A stretch of DNA of 13,813 nt from an uncultured Altererythrobacter sp. (lineage in GTDB: Bacteria; Pseudomonadota; Alphaproteobacteria; Sphingomonadales; Sphingomonadaceae), in contig CAMPGP010000029.1 in assembly GCA_946885545.1 (NCBI GenBank), positions 1 to 13,813 of the forward strand. Direction: 5' to 3'. The notes beneath the pieces are model-generated. The model did not search any database, was not told the DNA's origin, and saw only the letters and a list, made by a program, of their open reading frames with translations. How positions within the stretch are numbered: the first letter of the stretch is position 1; every line of letters begins with the position of its first letter. Positions 1 to 9,142 of this stretch are shown here, piece by piece. Position numbers and translations under genes: made by a program.

Positions 1-666
1 GGCAAGGCGGCGCGGGCGATGCTCAATTTCGGGCTGACCGAGATGCGCCTGGTCGCCCCGCGCGACGGGTGGCCGAACCCGAAGGCCGGCCCGGCCGCAG
101 CGGGTGCCGACGCAGTGCTCGAAAGCGCCACCGTCCACGAAACACTTGCCGATGCGGTGGCCGACTGCGCGCATGTCTACGCTACGACCGTGCGCAAGCG
201 CGGGGTAACAAAGCCGGTCGTCACGCCCGAGGAAGCGGCGGCGCAGATCGCGGTCGCGCAGGGGCGCTCCGCCATCGTCTTCGGCCCCGAGCGATCGGGC
301 CTCGAAACCGACGACGTCGCCCTCGCCCGCGCGATCCTCACGGTGCCGATCAACCCCGAATTCGGCTCCCTCAACCTCGCCCAGGCAGTGATCCTGTGCG
401 CCTACGAATGGTCGAAGAATCACGACCTCGCACAACCGACGAGCGAAGAGGCGCTACCGCCAGCTTCTCAGGAAGACCTCGAAGGATTGATCGGGCAGCT
501 CGAAACCATGCTCGATCCGCGCGGCTATTTTCTGCCCGAAAGCCGCGCCACCTCGACGCGCCGCACGCTTCGCTCGATGCTTACGAAGCCGGGCTGGAAC
601 CATTTCGAAGTGCGCACGATGCGCGGTGTGCTCTCCAGCCTCGCCAGGGAACCCCGCAACGACTAG
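1..666 (+). CDS. trmJ: tRNA (cytidine/uridine-2'-O-)-methyltransferase TrmJ, 5'-truncated by window
   Basis: SPOUT-class (SpoU/TrmH family) SAM-dependent 2'-O-methyltransferase acting in the cytoplasm. TrmJ enzymes methylate the ribose of nucleotide 32 in the tRNA anticodon loop. The frame is open from base 1 (GKAARAM before the first visible Met at 19), so the true start lies outside the window and probably only about 20 residues are missing. Family motifs are visible: NFGL..MRLV.PRDGWPNPKA at the N terminus, VFGPERSGL (motif 2), and the motif 3 region with INPEFGSLNLAQAV, which forms the knotted SAM site. The C-terminal extension (LDPRGYFLPES...RRTLRSML) is also TrmJ-like. The stop TAG at 664-666 shares CTAG with the stop of the convergent chorismate mutase. 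TrmJ is preferred over other SpoU members because of PRDGWPN and the C-terminal extension; the exact target nucleotide is by family. Confidence 0.92.
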   Translation, partial: GKAARAMLNFGLTEMRLVAPRDGWPNPKAGPAAAGADAVLESATVHETLADAVADCAHVYATTVRKRGVTKPVVTPEEAAAQIAVAQGRSAIVFGPERSGLETDDVALARAILTVPINPEFGSLNLAQAVILCAYEWSKNHDLAQPTSEEALPPASQEDLEGLIGQLETMLDPRGYFLPESRATSTRRTLRSMLTKPGWNHFEVRTMRGVLSSLAREPRND

Positions 667-989
667 GCTCGCAGCCGCTCCCACTCGACAAGCTCGTAGG
701 CGATCGAGGTTTCGACTAGAAGGTCCCACAAGTCGGCGATTTTGTCTGCCGGGAGATTGCGCGTTCGCGCATCTTCGACCGCGGCTTCGATCACGGCCGC
801 CTTGCGCGCCTCGTCGCGCACCGCATCACGTGACGGTTTGATCCGCGCGGCCGCGCGCATGTATCCGAAGCGGCGGTCGAGCAGGTCCATCAGCTCGCGG
901 TCGGTCGCGTCGACGCCCGCGCGCACCTCGCGCATGTCGGCGCAGTCTTCGGGCAGTTTGAAGGGCGGCGTTCGAGGCTGGTCGTTCAT
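663..989 (-). CDS. AroQ-class chorismate mutase, PchB-like (108 aa)
   Basis: Small all-helical AroQ-fold mutase, expected to convert chorismate to prephenate for Phe/Tyr synthesis in the cytoplasm. The start MNDQPRT at 989 is chosen because the fold begins about 15 residues later; the longer upstream frame would cross the spacer. Likely active-site residues are R20 (MREVR), R40 (LLDRRF) and K51 (ARIK), which line up with R14, R31 and K42 of PchB as I recall that sequence. PEDC, the RRxxY segment and the C-terminal IA-x-x-x-x-x-W segment also resemble PchB, the isochorismate-pyruvate lyase. The PchB Gln90 position is Glu99 here. No siderophore genes are nearby, so mutase activity is the likelier role. 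AGGG, a possible ribosome-binding site, sits in the loop of a GGGGC/GCCCC hairpin directly before the start. Convergent with trmJ, 4-bp overlap. Confidence 0.88.
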   Translation of the reverse strand: MNDQPRTPPFKLPEDCADMREVRAGVDATDRELMDLLDRRFGYMRAAARIKPSRDAVRDEARKAAVIEAAVEDARTRNLPADKIADLWDLLVETSIAYELVEWERLRA

Positions 990-1038
990 GGGGGCGCCCT
1001 GCCCCGTGATGTCCGATTTGTCGAGCGCGCATCGGCGA

Positions 1039-1066
1039 TTGACCTCGCGTGCGATCCTGCTAAACG
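1039..1066 (+). promoter_or_regulatory. Candidate sigma-70 promoter of rpsD
   Basis: TTGACC at 1039-1044 is a good -35 box, and TAAACG at 1061-1066 follows after 16 bp as a weak -10. This would place the transcript start near 1073 and give a leader of about 120 nt before rpsD. Called by eye from the hexamers and position only. The -10 match is poor, so an alternative start nearby is possible. Confidence 0.4.
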
Positions 1067-1102
1067 CGCGCCTTCGCGAATTTGGCCCCGCATCCCGGTG
1101 AA

Positions 1103-1171
1103 GCGGTGGCCGCGACGGACGCAAAGGTCCGCCGGGCGATGCCGGGTTGAAGCGCCACCGCAGGGGTGGCG
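1103..1171 (+). promoter_or_regulatory. Structured rpsD leader with two mutually exclusive stems
   Basis: Four pairable elements are visible. GCGGTGGC (1103-1110) is a perfect 8-bp complement of GCCACCGC (1154-1161). CGCCACC (1153-1159) is equally a perfect 7-bp complement of GGTGGCG (1165-1171) with a 5-nt loop. The two stems share 1154-1159 and cannot form together. A small hairpin, CGGAC (1116-1120) with GTCCG (1127-1131), lies inside the first loop. The downstream stem ends about 10 nt before the Shine-Dalgarno site. S4 is known to autoregulate through mRNA structures in other bacterial groups; a role of this leader in such control is inference. Confidence 0.4.
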
Positions 1172-1181
1172 ACAGCAAATC

Positions 1182-1187
1182 GAAGGA
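1182..1187 (+). promoter_or_regulatory. Shine-Dalgarno site of rpsD
   Basis: GAAGGA lies 8 nt before the ATG at 1196 and fixes that start rather than the in-frame ATG at 1166, which would add ten residues foreign to S4. Confidence 0.7.
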
Positions 1188-1195
1188 CACGACAC

Positions 1196-1810
1196 ATGTC
1201 GAAGCGCAAGAGCGCCAAGTACAAACTCGACCGCCGGATGGGTGAAAACATCTGGGGTCGTCCGAATTCCCCGGTCAACAAGCGTTCGTACGGCCCCGGC
1301 CAGCACGGCCAGCGCCGCAAGGGCAAGACCAGCGACTTCGGCCTTCAGCTGCGCGCCAAGCAGAAGCTCAAGGGCTACTATGGCGACGTGACCGAGAAGC
1401 AGTTCAAGGCCACCTACCAGCAAGCCTCGCGCATGAAGGGCGACACCAGCCAGAACCTGATCGGCCTGCTCGAGCAGCGCCTCGACATGGTCGTCTATCG
1501 CGCCAAGTTCGCGCCGACGATCTTCTCAGCGCGCCAGATCGTCAGCCACGGCCACATCCGCGTGAACGGCGTGAAGTGCAACATCGCCAGCCGCCGCGTC
1601 ATGGTTGGCGACGTCATCAGCCTAGGCGACAAGGCCAAGGAAATGGCGCTCGTGATCGAGGCGCAGAGCCTGCCCGAGCGGGACATCCCCGACTACGTCT
1701 CGCCCGACGGCACCGACAAGATCACCTTCACCCGCGTTCCGACGCTGGACGAGGTGCCTTATCCGGTGACGATGGAACCGAACCTGGTCGTCGAGTTTTA
1801 CTCGCGCTGA
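1196..1810 (+). CDS. rpsD: 30S ribosomal protein S4 (204 aa)
   Basis: Primary 16S rRNA-binding protein that nucleates assembly of the 30S body and helps form the mRNA entry and decoding region. The N-terminal domain ([21 protein letters not shown]...) is followed by [12 protein letters not shown] and [12 protein letters not shown], typical of alphaproteobacterial S4. The S4 RNA-binding domain spans roughly residues 95-160 ([17 protein letters not shown]...[21 protein letters not shown]). The N-terminal zinc cysteines found in some S4 proteins are absent, which is normal for this 'C-minus' type. The C terminus ends VVEFYSR, as in relatives. The gene stands alone here rather than in the alpha ribosomal-protein operon, with its own promoter, structured leader and terminator. 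Length matches the family. Confidence 0.98.
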   Translation: MSKRKSAKYKLDRRMGENIWGRPNSPVNKRSYGPGQHGQRRKGKTSDFGLQLRAKQKLKGYYGDVTEKQFKATYQQASRMKGDTSQNLIGLLEQRLDMVVYRAKFAPTIFSARQIVSHGHIRVNGVKCNIASRRVMVGDVISLGDKAKEMALVIEAQSLPERDIPDYVSPDGTDKITFTRVPTLDEVPYPVTMEPNLVVEFYSR

Positions 1811-1830
1811 TCGTTCGGTAATCGAAACAA

Positions 1831-1866
1831 AAGAGGGCGGTCCCGCGGGGCCGCCCTTTTTGTTTT
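1831..1866 (+). terminator. Rho-independent terminator of rpsD, probably bidirectional
   Basis: GGGCGG (1835-1840) pairs with CCGCCC (1851-1856). The stem continues inward through a T-G wobble and CC/GG pairs and outward into A/T pairs, and is followed by a T-rich tract (TTTTTGTTTTT, 1857-1867). On the minus strand the same hairpin is followed by CTCTTTTGTTTC, so it may also stop transcripts coming from tgt. Confidence 0.9.
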
Positions 1867-1868
1867 TG

Positions 1869-2018
1869 CTCGCGGAGAGGTGCGGAAGCGCGGAGAGAGA
1901 TCGCCGCCGGAGGCGGCCTTCCAGGAATTGCAGCGGTTGCACTGGCGGAATGCGAAGATTGGTAGTGCGGCTTCACCGCGGGCACATCCGCTCCGCGTCT
2001 CTGCGTCTCCGCGCGAGG
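1869..2018. repeat. Gene-free spacer with imperfect inverted repeat
   Basis: The rpsD-tgt spacer after the terminator contains no convincing gene. Its ends form an imperfect inverted repeat: the left arm (1869-1900, beginning CTCGCGGAGAGGTGCGG) resembles the reverse complement of the right arm (about 1987-2018, containing CCGCGTCTCTGCGTCTCCGC). Both arms are built from CGCGGAGA-like units. Inside lies a perfect small hairpin, GCCGCC-GGA-GGCGGC at 1903-1917. This looks like an intergenic palindromic element; whether it is repeated elsewhere in the genome cannot be seen here. Confidence 0.45.
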
Positions 2019-2027
2019 GAAAAACCT

Positions 2028-4242
<2,215 letters not shown>

Positions 4243-4246
<4 letters not shown>

Positions 4247-5007
4247 GTCCGCAGGCGCCAGCCCGTGCGGAAGATCACTGCGATGACTGCCACGCAAATT
4301 GCGAGGAACGCCAGAGTGAGGCCGAACGAGACCCCGATAGACACGTCCGACTGGCCGTAGAACGTCCACCGCAAGCCATTGACGAGATAGACGATCGGGT
4401 TGGCAAGCGCGATCTTGTCCCACGGGCTCGGCAGCATGTCGATCGAGTAGAACGTGCCCCCGAGGAAGGTCAGCGGCGTCAGGATCAGCAGCGGAACCAT
4501 CTGCAGCTTCTCGAACCCTTCGGCCCATACGCCGAGGATGAACCCGAGCAGCGAGAAGCTCGCGGCCACGAGCATGATATAGATCAGCGCGAACACCGGA
4601 TGCGCGATGGTGTAATCGACGAACAGCAGCGCGGTGCCGAGGATGATCGCCGCGAGAATCAGGCTCTTGGTCGCGGCCGCGCCGACGAAGCCGAGCAGCG
4701 TCTCCGCCACGCCCACGGGCGCCGACAGCAGCTCGTAGATCGCCCCGGTGAACTTGGGCATGTAGATGCCGAAGCTGGCGTTGCTGGTGCTTTCCGAAAG
4801 CAGCGTCAGCATCAGCAGACCGGGCACGATGAACGCACCATAACCGACGCCGCCGACCTCGTTGATCCGCCCGCCGATCGCCGCGCCGAACACGATGAAA
4901 TAGAGGCTCGTCGTCAGCACGGGCGACACGATCGAACCGAACACCGTGCGGCGAAAACGCGACAGCTCGTTGCGATAGATCGCGAGGGTGGAGCGCCAGT
5001 TGATCAT
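4243..5007 (-). CDS. ABC-2 type transporter permease (YadH-like), 254 aa
   Basis: Inner-membrane subunit of an ABC exporter. An amphipathic N-terminal helix (MINWRSTLAIYRNELSRFRR) leads into about six hydrophobic segments, with the ABC-2 hallmark in the C-terminal half: PLTFLGGTFYSIDMLPSPW followed by NPIVYLVNGLRW. This module is shared with drug, polysaccharide and O-antigen exporters and with E. coli YadH. The start ATG at 5007 overlaps the ATPase stop as ATGA, and the stop overlaps the DUF481 start as ATGA, so the three proteins are probably made in step. One permease and one ATPase imply a homodimeric (2+2) complex. The substrate cannot be read from sequence. Confidence 0.93.
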
Positions 5008-5975
5008 GCCGCGCACCCCTGTTGACCGACCAGGCCCTGCTGCTCGACAAGGTCGACGAAGATGTCCTCCAGGCTCGATTCCTTCTGCTCGAGCGCGGTG
5101 AAGACGATGCCTTGCTGGACGAGCGCGGTGGCGAGCGCGGCGACTTCGGCCTTGCCCTTCCCCGTCCCGTCGCCGCCGCGGTAGCACAGCTTGTGCCCGT
5201 CGTCGGTCAGCGTGACCTGGTACGCGCACAGCGCGGGCGGCACTTCGGCGAGCGGTGCGGCGAGCGTGAAATAGGCCTCGGTGCGGCCGAGGCGTTTCAT
5301 CATCGCGTCCTTCTCGTCGACGAGCAGCAGGCGGCCCTTGTCGATCACGCCCACCCGGTCGGCCATTTCCTCGGCTTCCTCGATGTAATGCGTGGTCAGG
5401 ATCACGGTGACGCCCTGTTGGCGCAACATGCCGATCTGTCGCCACATGTCGCGCCGCAGTTCGACGTCCACGCCCGCCGTCGGCTCGTCGAGAAACAGCA
5501 GCTCGGGATCGTGCGCCAGCGCCTTGGCGATCAGCACGCGGCGCTTCATCCCGCCCGAGAGCTTGCGAATTTCCTCGCCGCGCTTGTCCCACAGGCTGAG
5601 GCTGCGCAGCACTTCCTCGATCCGCTTGGGATCTGGTGCGCGGCCGAACAGCCCGCGCGAATAGGCGACCTGCCGCTCGACCGTATCGAACATGTCGAAG
5701 CCCAGCTCCTGCGGCACCAGGCCGATCCGCTGGCGTGCGCTGCGCCAGTGGCGGCCGAGGTCTTCGCCGAACGCCTCGATCGTGCCCGAGCTGATCCGCA
5801 CCATGCCGCAGACCGCGCCGATCAGAGTGGTCTTGCCCGCGCCGTTGGGGCCGAGCAGCGCGAATATCTCGCCCCGGCGGATCTGCAGGTCGACATCGTC
5901 GAGCGCCTTCAGCCCGCCCGGATAGACCTTGGTCAATCCGCGGATGTCCAGGATGGGTTCGTGAATCGGCTCCAT
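5004..5975 (-). CDS. ABC transporter ATP-binding protein (YadG-like), 323 aa
   Basis: ATPase partner of the downstream ABC-2 permease. The nucleotide-binding domain is complete: Walker A GPNGAGKT at 42-49, Q-loop Q89, signature LSGGM at 139-143, Walker B LLFLDE at 159-164 with catalytic E164, D-loop, and switch His196 (TTHYIEE). A C-terminal extension of about 100 residues follows, as in exporter ATPases of the YadG/CcmA/NodI group, ending with QKESSLEDIFVDL. The start MEPIHEPILDIRGL at 5975 is chosen because it begins just before the first strand of the fold; upstream in-frame codons run into the oxygenase gene. No clear Shine-Dalgarno site is visible. It lies 40 bp after the oxygenase stop on the same strand and overlaps the permease start. 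Confidence 0.95.
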   Translation of the reverse strand: MEPIHEPILDIRGLTKVYPGGLKALDDVDLQIRRGEIFALLGPNGAGKTTLIGAVCGMVRISSGTIEAFGEDLGRHWRSARQRIGLVPQELGFDMFDTVERQVAYSRGLFGRAPDPKRIEEVLRSLSLWDKRGEEIRKLSGGMKRRVLIAKALAHDPELLFLDEPTAGVDVELRRDMWRQIGMLRQQGVTVILTTHYIEEAEEMADRVGVIDKGRLLLVDEKDAMMKRLGRTEAYFTLAAPLAEVPPALCAYQVTLTDDGHKLCYRGGDGTGKGKAEVAALATALVQQGIVFTALEQKESSLEDIFVDLVEQQGLVGQQGCAA

Positions 5976-6015
5976 GCGCGCGGACAATTGCCGCCCGCGC
6001 CTTGAATGCCAAGCC

Positions 6016-7440
6016 TTAAACGCGCTGAAGCCAGTTGCCGTGAAAGCCGGGCGGAACGACGTGTGGGATGTGCACGCGGGCCACGTCGGCGAGCGTCTGC
6101 GCGTCGAGAATCGCGAGGTCCGTGGTGCTTTTCGCACGGTCGATCACGTAGCCCATCACCCATCCGTCGCCCTCAGGGGCGTCCGCCGCGCGCGGCACGA
6201 ATACGAATTCTCCCGGGACCGCATCCGGCCCGAAATCGCGCACCACGCGCTCCCCGGTCGCCAGATCGTGGCGATAGAGCGGCGCGGCGGCGAAGAATTC
6301 GGCATTCTCCTGCTCCGGCAGGCCGACCGACCAGGCATAGCGATAAGGGCGCGCGAAGAACCGTTCGTCAGGGCGCGGGAATTCCTGCGGAGCAGAGTCG
6401 AGCGTTCGTCGCTCGACGCGCTCGCCGGCGGGATCGATCGTCCAGCGCTCGAGCCCGAGATTGCGCCCGAAGGGCCCCGCCATCGGACCGTCGAACATCG
6501 TCTCGTAGGCGCAGCAGTCGACGATCACACGGCCCGCCTCGTCCTCGTAGCTGTTGGCGACGTGGAAGACGTAGGCCGGATCGACATCGTGCCAGAAAAT
6601 GTCGTTCCAGTCGCCATCGCGCGCGAGAAGGCCCACCCGCGCCTGGTGACGGCGGTTCCAGCGGTAGGGGAACTTGTGCCCGGCGATGAGCGCCTTCATC
6701 GAAAAAGTGACCGGTAGGTCGAGGATCACCACGTATTGCCGCGTCAGCGCGCAGTCGTGGATCGATGGCCCGTGCTCGACCGCGATCGGAAGCTCGCGGA
6801 TTACCCTGCCGGTGCGGTCGAGCGCCACGTGTGCGATATGGCCGGGGTCCGCCGCGTCGTAACAGATCGCGTGGAATTCGCCCGTTGAAGGATCTTCGTG
6901 CGGATGCGCGGTGAACGATCCGGCGAGCCCGCCGGCGAAATCACTGTAGGCGATCGTTTCGAGTTCGTCGGACAGGATCGCGGGATAGGATCCCGCCTCT
7001 ACCAGCGCGAGCGTGCGCCCGCCGACCTGAATCACGTTGGTGTTGACCGTGTCGGACATGCCTCGGCGCGGCCCCGGTGCCGCAGCGGGTCCGCCCGCCT
7101 GTTCTAGCGCGCGCGAGCGGATATACCGGTTGCGATACCATTCGGCCCGTCCGCCCGCGAGGCGGATACCGTGGACCATTCCGTCGCCTACGAACCAGTG
7201 GTGGCCCTTCCCGCTCGCATATTGCGGGTTTGGCCCGATGCGGAAGTAGCGGCCGTCGAGCATGGCGGGAATATCGCCGGTGACCGCGAGATCTTCCAAT
7301 GTCAGCTCCGCGGTCATCGGGATGTGGATGCCATCGAGGAACGCGTTCGCTTCGTCGAGGCCCGAGCGATTGAACGCGGCAAGCCCGCCGATCCCGGCGG
7401 TTACCGCCCCGCGAATGGTCCGTTCCAGTACGCTTGCCAT
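6016..7440 (-). CDS. Carotenoid/stilbene cleavage oxygenase (RPE65/CCD family), 474 aa
   Basis: Non-heme iron dioxygenase of the carotenoid cleavage family, which splits an alkene bond in carotenoids, apocarotenoids or lignin-type stilbenes with O2. The seven-bladed propeller signatures and the four iron-binding histidines are all present: H179 (TAHPHED), H228 (SIHDCALT), H293 ([11 protein letters not shown]) and H467 (PPGFHGNW). Second-shell Glu candidates include E148 and E412 (GEFVFVPR). FRIGPNP and WYRNRYIRS near the N terminus are also family motifs. The length is typical and no signal peptide is seen. Substrate is undecided: Sphingomonadales make carotenoids but also carry lignostilbene dioxygenases. 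A good Shine-Dalgarno site supports the start. It heads a minus-strand run with an ABC exporter, a DUF481 barrel and tgt, under a divergent TetR gene. Confidence 0.93.
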   Translation of the reverse strand: MASVLERTIRGAVTAGIGGLAAFNRSGLDEANAFLDGIHIPMTAELTLEDLAVTGDIPAMLDGRYFRIGPNPQYASGKGHHWFVGDGMVHGIRLAGGRAEWYRNRYIRSRALEQAGGPAAAPGPRRGMSDTVNTNVIQVGGRTLALVEAGSYPAILSDELETIAYSDFAGGLAGSFTAHPHEDPSTGEFHAICYDAADPGHIAHVALDRTGRVIRELPIAVEHGPSIHDCALTRQYVVILDLPVTFSMKALIAGHKFPYRWNRRHQARVGLLARDGDWNDIFWHDVDPAYVFHVANSYEDEAGRVIVDCCAYETMFDGPMAGPFGRNLGLERWTIDPAGERVERRTLDSAPQEFPRPDERFFARPYRYAWSVGLPEQENAEFFAAAPLYRHDLATGERVVRDFGPDAVPGEFVFVPRAADAPEGDGWVMGYVIDRAKSTTDLAILDAQTLADVARVHIPHVVPPGFHGNWLQRV

Positions 7441-7446
7441 TGCCGA

Positions 7447-7451
7447 CTCCT
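7447..7451 (-). promoter_or_regulatory. Shine-Dalgarno site of the oxygenase gene
   Basis: AGGAG on the minus strand, 6 nt before the ATG at 7440. It is one of the few clear ribosome-binding sites in the window and supports this start. Confidence 0.7.
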
Positions 7452-7463
7452 GCCGCTAGCCCG

Positions 7464-7507
7464 ATGTGAACGGCGTCAACATATCGGTTATGTCAACAGT
7501 GTCAACA
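7464..7507. promoter_or_regulatory. Candidate TetR operator: three GTCAACA copies
   Basis: GTCAACA occurs at 7475-7481, 7492-7498 and 7501-7507; the last two form a 9-bp tandem (TGTCAACAG/TGTCAACAT, 8 of 9 identical). The first copy is also the right arm of an imperfect palindrome: ATGTGAAC (7464-7471), a 3-bp spacer GGC, and GTCAACAT (7475-7482). The cluster covers the oxygenase promoter and the 5' end of the divergent TetR gene, so a bound regulator could repress both. Binding is inferred from position and repetition. Confidence 0.45.
7478..7505 (-). promoter_or_regulatory. Candidate promoter of the oxygenase-exporter operon
   Basis: On the minus strand, consensus -35 TTGACA (7505-7500) is followed after 16 bp by TATGTT (7483-7478). 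Transcription would start near 7471, giving a leader of about 30 nt to the oxygenase ATG. The GTCAACA repeats overlap both hexamers. This is the best promoter in the window by eye. Confidence 0.55.
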
Positions 7508-8089
7508 TCGGAATCCACCTACCACCACGGCTCGCTGCGCGAAGCGCTGGTCGAGGCCGGGATGCGCGCACTGGAAGGCAGCGAGAGCCACGACGTCTCG
7601 CTGCGCGAACTGGCGCGAGAGGTCGGCGTCTCGCCCACCGCGGTCTATCGCCACTTCCCCAACAAGGGTGCGTTGCTCGCAGCGCTCGGCGAGGCCGGAC
7701 TGGCCATGCTGGGGGAGGCGCAGCGCACAGCCTACGAAGCCGCTGGCGGCGGCAGCGAGGGTTTCGCCGAGACCGGCCGCGCCTACGTTCGCTTCGCGCT
7801 CGCGCATCCTGCGCTGTTTCGGCTAGTCTTCGCGCATGGCGACATGGCGGCGATCCCGTCGGGCAAGAACGATCCGGCGTGGAACCTGCTCAGGCGGAGC
7901 ACGGTCGAGCTGGCGGGCGACGGCCCCGATGCGGAGCGCCTTGCGCTCCAGGCCTGGTCGATTGCGCACGGCCTCGCCATGCTCATGCTCGACGGCCGCC
8001 TGCCCTCCGACGACGCGCTGATCGAGCGGCTGATCGACACCGGATCGCTGTTCCGCCTTCAAGGCAGGAGAAGCGACGAATCCCCGTAA
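7490..8089 (+). CDS. TetR/AcrR-family transcriptional regulator with WHG-type C-terminal domain (199 aa)
   Basis: Dimeric ligand-responsive DNA-binding protein, usually a repressor. The N-terminal helix-turn-helix is clear: [10 protein letters not shown]...[40 protein letters not shown], about residues 15-65. The C-terminal ligand domain contains [15 protein letters not shown], matching the WHG-type TetR C-terminal domain. The start ATG at 7490 puts the usual short tail before [10 protein letters not shown]; a GTG at 7466 would add eight residues. Neither has a Shine-Dalgarno site, so the message may be leaderless or nearly so. It is divergent from the oxygenase, and the spacer holds repeats that could be its operator, so control of the oxygenase-exporter run is the natural guess. 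Its 3' end overlaps the convergent queA by 31 bp. The ligand is unknown. Confidence 0.9.
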   Translation: MSTVSTSESTYHHGSLREALVEAGMRALEGSESHDVSLRELAREVGVSPTAVYRHFPNKGALLAALGEAGLAMLGEAQRTAYEAAGGGSEGFAETGRAYVRFALAHPALFRLVFAHGDMAAIPSGKNDPAWNLLRRSTVELAGDGPDAERLALQAWSIAHGLAMLMLDGRLPSDDALIERLIDTGSLFRLQGRRSDESP

Positions 8090-9087
8090 CTATAGAAGCG
8101 GTATTTCTCCGCGATCGCATGGGCGTATACCGCCTGCATCCGTTCCCGCCCCATTAGCGCGCTTACCAGCATGAACAGCGTGGACTTGGGCAGGTGGAAG
8201 TTGGTCATCAGCCCGTCGATCGCACGGAAGCGATAGCCAGGCGTGATGAAGATAGCGGTGTCGCCCTCGAACGGGTGGATCGTTCCGCCCTCGTCCGCCG
8301 CGCTCTCGAGCAGCCGCAGACTGGTGGTGCCGACCGCGATCACCCGGCGCCCGGCCTTGCGCGCCACATTGAGTCGCTCGGCGGCTGCGGGCTCGATCCG
8401 GCCCCACTCGGCGTGCATCGCGTGGTCTTCGGTGTCCTCGGCCTTGACCGGCAGGAAAGTGCCCGCGCCGACATGCAACGTCAGCGTCTCGGTTTCGACG
8501 CCACGCCCGACCAGCCCCGCCATCAGCGCAGGCGTGAAGTGCAGCGCCGCCGTGGGCGCGGCCACCGCACCATCGCGCGCGGCGAACATGGTCTGATAAT
8601 CCTCGCGGTCGCGCGCGTCGGTGGCGCGCTTGCCCGCAATATAGGGCGGCAGCGGCATGCGGCCCGCGCGTTCGAGCAGGACCTCGACCGGCTCCTTCCC
8701 CTCGAAGGCGAGCGTGAAGCTGCCATCGGCGTGCCGAGCCTCTGCTACGGCCGCAACCCCCGCGCCGAACTCGACGCGGTCGCCCTCGCGCAGCCGCTTG
8801 GCGTTGCGCACGAAGGCTTGCCAGCGCCTGAGGTCGATCCGCTTGTGCAGCGTCGCGCCGATCCGCGCGTCACCACGCATCCCCTCCAGCTGCGCCGGGA
8901 TCACCCGCGTGTCGTTGAACACCAGCACGTCGCCCGGCTCGAGCAAGCTCGGCAGGTCGCGCACGCCGCGATCGGCGAAAGGCGCGTCTCCCTGCACCAC
9001 CAGCATGCGCGCGGCATCGCGCGGCGCGGCGGGGCGCAGCGCGATCAAGTCTTGCGGAAGCTCGAAATCGAAGAGGTCGACACGCAT
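8059..9087 (-). CDS. queA: S-adenosylmethionine:tRNA ribosyltransferase-isomerase QueA (342 aa)
   Basis: Transfers and isomerises the ribosyl moiety of SAM onto preQ1-34 of tRNA to give epoxyqueuosine, the step after Tgt. Family hallmarks run the full length: [20 protein letters not shown] at the start, [99 protein letters not shown] and the C-terminal [12 protein letters not shown]. The length is typical. It follows the cyclophilin gene by 55 bp on the same strand with no clear promoter between, so co-transcription with coaD and the cyclophilin is likely. Its last codons lie inside the 3' end of the convergent tetR gene. tgt, which often follows queA directly, is 4.9 kb away here. Confidence 0.97.
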   Translation of the reverse strand: MRVDLFDFELPQDLIALRPAAPRDAARMLVVQGDAPFADRGVRDLPSLLEPGDVLVFNDTRVIPAQLEGMRGDARIGATLHKRIDLRRWQAFVRNAKRLREGDRVEFGAGVAAVAEARHADGSFTLAFEGKEPVEVLLERAGRMPLPPYIAGKRATDARDREDYQTMFAARDGAVAAPTAALHFTPALMAGLVGRGVETETLTLHVGAGTFLPVKAEDTEDHAMHAEWGRIEPAAAERLNVARKAGRRVIAVGTTSLRLLESAADEGGTIHPFEGDTAIFITPGYRFRAIDGLMTNFHLPKSTLFMLVSALMGRERMQAVYAHAIAEKYRFYSYGDSSLLLP

Positions 9088-9142
9088 GGCGCGCGCTTAG
9101 CGGCCCGCGCGGCGCGCGTCATCTCGCGATTGCGATGATGGC

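Noticed and set aside
1073..1080. TTCGCGAA palindrome upstream of rpsD as an operator.
   Set aside because: Only 8 bp, and such palindromes are frequent by chance in this GC-rich sequence; no second copy nearby.
7466..7489. GTG at 7466 as the start of the TetR gene.
   Set aside because: It would add eight residues before the usual short tail, has no ribosome-binding site, and lies in the candidate operator. The ATG at 7490 fits family length better, though it too lacks a ribosome-binding site.
9088..9142. GC-rich alternating GCGCGC stretch between queA and the cyclophilin gene as a terminator hairpin.
   Set aside because: It can fold in many ways but has no T-rich tract on either strand, so it does not support a terminator call.
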